DNA of 64,000 nt from [Clostridium] celerecrescens 18A (GTDB lineage Bacteria; Bacillota; Clostridia; Lachnospirales; Lachnospiraceae): NCBI RefSeq assembly GCF_002797975.1, contig NZ_PGET01000001.1, positions 1,736,001 to 1,800,000 of the forward strand, written 5' to 3'. Shown here piece after piece: positions 58,987 to 64,000 of the stretch; the stretch's first letter is position 1, and every line of letters starts with the position of its first letter. The notes beneath the pieces were generated by a model. That model had not been told where the DNA came from, ran no database searches, and saw only the letters and a list, made by a program, of their open reading frames with translations. The position numbers and the translations under genes are program-made.

Positions 58987-60297
58987 ATGACTTATTTTAC
59001 CTATACACTTACAGGAGCCTTATGTACCTATTTTCTTTGTGTACATTTGCTTCCTAATAAAATATCTATTCTCAAACGAATTATTATATTTTTATATGCT
59101 TTTGGTACACTCTATTTTTTTAATAGAATATACGGTCAATCTGGCTCGTTTTTCACTTTTTCTGGCATAATACTTTTAGTTTATTGCTTTACCAATAATC
59201 ATTATCTAAGTCTATCATGCTATTTATTCGGATACCTTTATAGTATTTCTTTCAGCTACTTATTTATGTGGATAATGACCTTTTTTCTAAAAATAGATAT
59301 AACCGACTTTTCGAATAATGGTCAAGCAATCATAATCTTTTCTTGGGTTTATTGTGTGTATTGTGGTATAACAACAAAATTGATAGGCTGGTATTTTCAC
59401 AAAAAATTGAAACTTTCTCAATATTTAACCAATCGTCATCTGTTGAAAGCGATTTTTATTGACCTATTTCTTTTAGTGTTGTTTTATATCTTTAATTTTT
59501 CTTACGGAGAGCGTCTTGGCTATAACTACGGTGTTATCGCAGTAAATGGAATCATCTTTATCTTTTTATTTTCAATCACAGTCCTGCTCATGTATTCAGT
59601 CTATAAGATTACCATAAGTGAACAGTCCTATAAACACCGCATGGCACAGTTTGAAAATCTCCGTACTTATGCGGAACGCCTAGAAAAATCTTATGGAATT
59701 ATGCGCAAATTTAAGCATGATTACATGAACATACTTATTACCATGTCAGGATTTATGAAAGAAAATGATATGGTAGGTCTAAAGGAATATTACGGAGAAA
59801 GAATTCTACCTATCAGCCATGCATTTACAGAATCAGATACCAAATTGGGAACTCTCTCCAACATTAAAAATACTGCCTTAAAAAGCCTGCTATCCTCCAA
59901 ATTCGTATATATGATGGAAATAGGCATCAAAACGGAAATAGAACTGATTGAACCTGTTAATGATCTTAACATGGATTGCCTTGACCTCTCCCGAATTCTA
60001 GGCATACTCTTAGATAATGCTATGGAAGCTTCTATAGAAACAAAAGAAAAAGAAGTGCGCTTCTGCATGTTTTATAAAGAGAAGGATCTCCATCTCATCA
60101 TTCAAAACACCGCACTCCCTCCAACGTATGCGATATCAGAGCTTCGCAGTCACGAAATTTCAACAAAAGGTGAGAATAGAGGAATCGGCCTTTTTAACGT
60201 AGATATGATTTTAAAAAATTACGAAAATACTATCTGGAATACTACATATGAAGAACCTTATTTTACACAAGAATTAATCCTAATGCATAATGATTAA
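58987..60297 (+). CDS. agrC: AgrC-like sensor histidine kinase (GHKL)
   Basis: Membrane receptor kinase for the peptide signal; 436 residues. The first about 210 residues are six to seven hydrophobic segments, then a dimerisation helix with the phosphorylated His in MRKFKHDYMNILITMSGF, and a GHKL ATPase domain with N-box LLDNAMEASIE and G-box ENRGIGLFNVDMILKN. A GAGGAG site precedes the start. agrA follows after 14 bases. This is the usual HPK10 architecture. Confidence 0.94.
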   Translation: MTYFTYTLTGALCTYFLCVHLLPNKISILKRIIIFLYAFGTLYFFNRIYGQSGSFFTFSGIILLVYCFTNNHYLSLSCYLFGYLYSISFSYLFMWIMTFFLKIDITDFSNNGQAIIIFSWVYCVYCGITTKLIGWYFHKKLKLSQYLTNRHLLKAIFIDLFLLVLFYIFNFSYGERLGYNYGVIAVNGIIFIFLFSITVLLMYSVYKITISEQSYKHRMAQFENLRTYAERLEKSYGIMRKFKHDYMNILITMSGFMKENDMVGLKEYYGERILPISHAFTESDTKLGTLSNIKNTALKSLLSSKFVYMMEIGIKTEIELIEPVNDLNMDCLDLSRILGILLDNAMEASIETKEKEVRFCMFYKEKDLHLIIQNTALPPTYAISELRSHEISTKGENRGIGLFNVDMILKNYENTIWNTTYEEPYFTQELILMHND

Positions 60298-60311
60298 TAG
60301 GGAGTACAAAA

Positions 60312-61061
60312 ATGATCCACATATACCTTTGTGAAGATGATAACAGGCAATTAAGCCGCTGGAAAGACATCATAGAAAAATATCTGATAATAAATCAGAC
60401 AGAATCCATGCTTTATTGCGCAACCTCAAACCCGGAAGAACTGCTTTCCATGCGAAAGCGCTCCAACACCACCGGACTTTATTTTCTGGACATTGATTTG
60501 CAGTCAAATAAAAATGGAATTGAACTGGCTCAGGAAATACGTAAATATGATCCGAGGGGATATGTTGTCTTTGTAACTACTCACAGTGAAATGGCTATTC
60601 TTACCTTCCGATATAAGGTGGAAGCAATGGACTTCATTACAAAAGATGAAACAGAAACCTTACCAGATCAGATTTGCTCATGTATACAAAATGCAGAAAG
60701 AAATTATAAGGCTCAGCTTGACACCTCCAATCGTCTTTTATCCATAAAGCTGGATAAAGATTCACTGGTTCTGGATCAAAATGACATTGTAGCAATTACG
60801 ACCAGCGACGATTCCCACAAAATCATCGTTCATACCAAAACCGGAATACGTCAGATCTCAGGCTCATTGAAAGAATTTCATGCAACCTTGAATTCCGGTT
60901 TCTGCCAATGCAACCGTTCCACCATTATAAATATGAAACATGTATTAAAGTATTCCAAGGAAAATGCTATACTTCATATGAATAATAAAGAAACCTATTC
61001 CGTATCGATTCGTATGATGGGAAAAGTGCAGAAAGCTTTAAATAACATTCATATTAAATAG
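60312..61061 (+). CDS. agrA: AgrA-like LytTR response regulator
   Basis: A 249-residue response regulator. Receiver domain (1-125) with acidic pair CEDD, phosphoacceptor Asp in LYFLDIDLQSN and conserved Lys in FITKDE; LytTR DNA-binding domain (about 145-249) with HKIIVHTKTGIRQISGSLKEF and CNRSTIINMKHV. It should activate agrBD through paired direct repeats. A GGGAG site precedes the start; a terminator follows. Confidence 0.94.
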   Translation: MIHIYLCEDDNRQLSRWKDIIEKYLIINQTESMLYCATSNPEELLSMRKRSNTTGLYFLDIDLQSNKNGIELAQEIRKYDPRGYVVFVTTHSEMAILTFRYKVEAMDFITKDETETLPDQICSCIQNAERNYKAQLDTSNRLLSIKLDKDSLVLDQNDIVAITTSDDSHKIIVHTKTGIRQISGSLKEFHATLNSGFCQCNRSTIINMKHVLKYSKENAILHMNNKETYSVSIRMMGKVQKALNNIHIK

Positions 61062-61090
61062 ATGCGCTGGGCAATTGCAGCACAGTTAAA

Positions 61091-61147
61091 AAAAGCAGCC
61101 CCTGTCATTCCTTTAGAGAATGCTAATGGAGCTGCTGCTTTTGATGT
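61091..61147. terminator. Bidirectional terminator between agrA and the ABC operon
   Basis: AAAAGCAGCCCC pairs with GGAGCTGCTGCTTTT arms around an inner hairpin (CATTC/GAATG). On plus it ends TTTTGATG, on minus TTTTTTTAAC. It can stop both agrCA and the ABC transporter transcript. Confidence 0.8.
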
Positions 61148-61165
61148 ATGATCGTTAAACAAATC

Positions 61166-61915
61166 CTACCACCACTTAATTAAATCCGTCACTTTATTCC
61201 GTAATTCCACAAAGTCCTTAGAAGCAATATCCCTCGGCCTTGGCAGATCGTTTTTGATCTCTGTTTTTATCGTTGTAGGCTTATTTGTAAGAACAAGAAT
61301 CCTTTCCCCTAAATAAACTGCCTCTTCGATATTGTGGGTAATGAAAATAACAGTTGTCCCGTTTCGTTTCCACAGGCTTAACAGCTCATCCTCCAGCTTA
61401 AACCGAAGTTCAATATCCAGCTGCCCATAGGGTTCATCCATTAACAATAACTCCGGCTCTGTAGCAAATGCTCTGGCGATGACTACCCGCTGGAGCATAC
61501 TTGCTGAAAGCTGATCAGGATAGTATTTACGGTATTTCGTTAGTCCTACCACCTCTAAATACTCCTCCACCTTCTGATCCGCCAACTCTTTTGAAGTATG
61601 CTTAATGTCCAGACCAAACCGGATGTTTTCTTCTACCGTAAGCCACGGCATCGTTGAATATTCCTGAAAAATATATGCAATGCTGTGCTTTTTTAAATCT
61701 ACAGGTTCATTGTTAATTAATATCTCCCCTTTTGTGGGTTGATAAAGCTTAGTGAGGCTGTTTAGAAATGTTGTCTTGCCACAGCCTGTAGGCCCTACGA
61801 TACAAAGAAATTCTCCTTTTTTCACGTCAAAGGATATGTCATCCAGAACAAGAAGCTGGTCGAACTGTTTTGTCAGATTCATTACCTTAACTTTTGTTTC
61901 TCTTTTATCTTCCAT
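61166..61915 (-). CDS. ABC transporter ATPase (SsuB/TauB type) with LSASM signature
   Basis: ATPase subunit of a nitrate/sulfonate/taurine-type importer, 249 residues. Walker A GPTGCGKT (41-48), Q-loop FQEYSTMPW, Walker B LLLMDEP with catalytic Glu160 and H-loop His193 (ITHNIEEA) are intact. The signature motif, normally LSGGQ/LSGGM, is LSASM (135-139), so the ATP site completed by this motif is expected to be weak. Follows the other ATPase gene by 11 bases. See the companion protein at 61927. Confidence 0.92.
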   Translation of the reverse strand: MEDKRETKVKVMNLTKQFDQLLVLDDISFDVKKGEFLCIVGPTGCGKTTFLNSLTKLYQPTKGEILINNEPVDLKKHSIAYIFQEYSTMPWLTVEENIRFGLDIKHTSKELADQKVEEYLEVVGLTKYRKYYPDQLSASMLQRVVIARAFATEPELLLMDEPYGQLDIELRFKLEDELLSLWKRNGTTVIFITHNIEEAVYLGERILVLTNKPTTIKTEIKNDLPRPRDIASKDFVELRNKVTDLIKWW

Positions 61916-61926
61916 AAACTCCTCCT

Positions 61927-62712
61927 TTACAGCGATTTGTCCATATTTTCTGTTATCTCCTGCCGTAATCGTAGGAATTCAGAGTCAACATAACTTCTGG
62001 GATGAGGCAGATCAATCTTATATTCTTTCTTAATGGCAGAAGGACAGTTGGTCATCAGGATGATCCGGTCTGCCAGAAACAACGCTTCCTCAATGTTATT
62101 GGTAACGAAGATAACCGTTCTCTTTTCTTTCTGCCAGATTCTCTGAAGCTCTTCCTCCATCATATATCTGGTCTGGGCATCTAAATGGCCGAAAGGTTCA
62201 TCCATCAGCATAATATCGGGATTATTGCTGTAAGCTCTGGCAATTCCGACTCTTTGTCTCATACCGCCTGACAACTGGGAGGGATAACTTTTTTCAAACC
62301 CTTTTAGACCTACCAGATCTATATAATGATCTGCAATCTTTTTTATCTCCTCTTTCTTAAATCCACGGACCTTCGGCCCAAATTCCACATTTCCCATGAC
62401 TGTAAGCCATGGAAATAATGCTGTTTTCTGATAAACAACTCCTCGTTTTGGAGCAGGGGCAGTCACTTTTTTTCCATGATCCAACACATCTCCGGAAGTG
62501 GCCGGCTCTAAACCTGCCAAAATGTTAAGCAAAGTGGTTTTTCCGCACTGTCCCGGTCCAAATAACACCAGAAATTCATTTTCCTTAACAGAAAAATCAA
62601 TGTCCTTTAATACCAGATTCTTGCCGGTACCGTCAAAGCTGTCAAACTCCTTGGATACGTGACTGCACTGTAGCACTCCTGTTAAAGTCCCTGCTGCTGA
62701 TTCCATATGCAT
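61927..62712 (-). CDS. ABC transporter ATPase with degenerate Walker A and H-loop
   Basis: Second ATPase of the same importer, 261 residues. Signature LSGGM (147-151) and Walker B IMLMDEP (Glu172) are canonical. The Walker A reads GPGQCGKT (52-59; Gln55 for the usual Gly) and the switch His is Asn205 (VTNNIEEA). Start may be Met1 or Met3 (62706). Overlaps the permease gene by 31 bases. In a heterodimer with the LSASM subunit the changed motifs fall into one composite site. Confidence 0.92.
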   Translation of the reverse strand: MHMESAAGTLTGVLQCSHVSKEFDSFDGTGKNLVLKDIDFSVKENEFLVLFGPGQCGKTTLLNILAGLEPATSGDVLDHGKKVTAPAPKRGVVYQKTALFPWLTVMGNVEFGPKVRGFKKEEIKKIADHYIDLVGLKGFEKSYPSQLSGGMRQRVGIARAYSNNPDIMLMDEPFGHLDAQTRYMMEEELQRIWQKEKRTVIFVTNNIEEALFLADRIILMTNCPSAIKKEYKIDLPHPRSYVDSEFLRLRQEITENMDKSL

Positions 62713-63470
62713 AACCTCCCTTCCAGCTTTGCCATGGCAGTAGCCAGAATATATCCAACAAGGCCGATTGCCAGCATTCCAACCATAATCTGAACGGTAT
62801 TTCCATTGGTCATTCCCATAACGATTAACCAGCCGACACCTTCATCGGACCGTACCATTTCAGCTCCTACTACCGCGGACCAGCCTGCTGTAATCGCAAT
62901 CTGAAGACCTGCGAAAATATACGGAACCGAGGAAGGAAGAACAACACGAAAGAACACCTGACGCTCTGATGCGCCTAACATTCTGGCAGCTCCCAGTAAA
63001 ACAGGATCTACATTTTTCGTTCCATCGTATGTATTCACTGTAATAAAACAAAAACACCCCAGAAAAATAATAAAGAATTTACTCTGATCTCCAAGCCCAA
63101 ACCACAGAATTGACATAGGGATCCAGGCAAGAGGCGGTATCGGACGAATAAATTCAAAGATGGGCTTTACAATTGCTTCTACTGTTCTGGAATACCCCAT
63201 TGAAACTCCCAAAGTAATCCCGGTAAGAGTTGCGAAAAAGAAAGCAACACCCACTCTGTACAGACTGACACCAATGTGTACCATCATCGTATGCCTGCCA
63301 ATGGGGACAGTAAAGCTTTCGAAGAATTTAATAATGATCTCTGAGGCAGGAGGGAGAAACATTCTGGCATTTGTAAACCTGGCTACCAGTTCCCATAAAA
63401 GCAGCAGAGATCCAAAGGCAATCACAGTCATAAAAACTGCAACATTTTTTCTGAACAATCTGGCTGCCAT
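62682..63470 (-). CDS. ABC transporter permease (nitrate/sulfonate/taurine type)
   Basis: Integral membrane subunit, 262 residues, six hydrophobic segments. The EAA loop that contacts the ATPase is GAARMLGASERQVFFRVVLP, and FIRPIPPLAWIPMSILWFGLG is typical of the SsuC/TauC/NrtB family. The neighbouring gene encodes a second, different permease, so the channel is probably heterodimeric. Two bases separate it from that gene. Confidence 0.93.
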   Translation of the reverse strand: MAARLFRKNVAVFMTVIAFGSLLLLWELVARFTNARMFLPPASEIIIKFFESFTVPIGRHTMMVHIGVSLYRVGVAFFFATLTGITLGVSMGYSRTVEAIVKPIFEFIRPIPPLAWIPMSILWFGLGDQSKFFIIFLGCFCFITVNTYDGTKNVDPVLLGAARMLGASERQVFFRVVLPSSVPYIFAGLQIAITAGWSAVVGAEMVRSDEGVGWLIVMGMTNGNTVQIMVGMLAIGLVGYILATAMAKLEGRLCIWNQQQGL

Positions 63471-63472
63471 GG

Positions 63473-64000
63473 CTATTTCCCTCCCTTTACAAACTTAGTC
63501 TGCAATTTTTCCAGTATATAGGACAACAAAAAACCAATCACTCCTATTGTGATCATTCCTACTAAAATCACATCTGGCCGTCCCAGCATTCTTGCTACCT
63601 GAATCATATAGCCCAGACCTCTTGTTGCCGCTAGAAGCTCTGCTGCCACCAGTGCAACCCAGGAGGACCCCAGTGCAAGCCTTAACCCTGTAAAAATCAT
63701 TGGAAGCGCAGTTGGAATAGCCACTTTAAATAACATCTGCTTATTAGTAGCACCAAAGGTACTCGCAACCCACAAATGAACCCGGCTGGTTCTCTTGATC
63801 CCTGCATAAGCATTGATGGTAGCACTGATAAAAGCTGCAAAAAATATAATTCCAACCTTTGACCAGTAACCAATTCCCAGCCACAGAATCATCAGAGGAA
63901 TCCAGGCAAGGGCGGGAATGGGACGTATTACATCAAACAATGGCTTGGCAAACATCTCAAATCTCCTGCTCCATGCCATGGCAATCCCCAGAGGCACCCC
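63473..64000 (-). CDS. ABC transporter permease, truncated at the right window edge
   Basis: Minus-strand gene whose 5' part lies beyond base 64000; about 175 C-terminal residues are visible. SsuC/TauC-type motifs: VIRPIPALAWIPLMILWLGIG and the EAA loop VASTFGATNKQMLFKVAIPT (Gly-Ala changed to the Ser-Thr-Phe type at one position). The remaining C-terminus has about four hydrophobic segments. Probably followed upstream by the substrate-binding protein gene. Confidence 0.9.
   Translation of the reverse strand, partial: GVPLGIAMAWSRRFEMFAKPLFDVIRPIPALAWIPLMILWLGIGYWSKVGIIFFAAFISATINAYAGIKRTSRVHLWVASTFGATNKQMLFKVAIPTALPMIFTGLRLALGSSWVALVAAELLAATRGLGYMIQVARMLGRPDVILVGMITIGVIGFLLSYILEKLQTKFVKGGK

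Noticed and set aside
1..64000. tRNA, rRNA, transposase or prophage genes
   Set aside because: None recognised on either strand, although small RNAs without clear motifs could be missed.

Overview
The window comes from a spore-forming low-to-mid GC Firmicute, most likely a clostridial member of the Lachnospiraceae of the Lacrimispora / Clostridium saccharolyticum type. This rests on spore genes (an alpha/beta SASP, a GerW/YtfJ-like protein, a YlbJ-like protein), an L27 with the Prp-cleaved N-terminus beside prp, a short HisG with HisZ, RqcH, FakA/Asp23, an agr quorum-sensing locus, and gene orders common in that family. Nearly all genes lie on the minus strand. I see no rRNA, tRNA, CRISPR array, transposase or prophage gene. 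The genus is an inference.

Layout, left to right. 1-10150: a ribosome/RNA housekeeping block read leftward (TIGR03960-type radical SAM, its partner, RNase E/G, then L21-prp-L27, obg, yhbY, nadD), with a Trk potassium system and a small plus-strand membrane protein gene between the RNase and L21. 10244-10942: a DUF1275 membrane protein. 11086-18027: one catabolic operon (galactitol-type PTS IIA-IIB-IIC, PRD regulator, class II aldolase, a broken histidine-phosphatase remnant, DhaK, DhaL) with its own promoter and terminator. 18184-22260: a lactonase under a twin-palindrome promoter, peptidase T and a large unknown membrane protein. 22276-28404: a histidine operon hisZGDBA plus a HisF-like/HisIE fusion, with a consensus promoter and a terminator. 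28401-44650: housekeeping genes (recU, pseudouridine synthases, RNA methyltransferases, YgiQ, HAD, coaD, rsmD, udk, recG) interspersed with spore genes. 44649-57434: fakA, asp23, rpmB, a spore/unknown cluster, cinA, pgsA, rimO, rpoZ, gmk, yicC and divergent rqcH. 57461-61061: a divergent agrBD / agrCA quorum-sensing locus. 61166-64000: an ABC importer of the nitrate/sulfonate/taurine type, cut by the right edge.

How parts work together. The PTS operon should import and phosphorylate a polyol or sugar, split the product with a class II aldolase, and recover a dihydroxyacetone-like product with DhaKL; no phosphotransfer subunit DhaM is encoded here. The agr locus encodes peptide maturation (AgrB), the peptide (AgrD, missed by length filters, with Ser where Cys is usual), the sensor and the LytTR regulator. 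The two ATPases of the ABC importer carry complementary defects that all map to a single composite ATP site.

Between genes there are many structured non-coding elements: a dispersed hairpin family with compensatory changes, a tandem 52-bp duplication, two larger multi-hairpin elements, and a pair of covarying hairpins. Two small genes of 45 and 48 codons and one gene remnant were found by hand translation.
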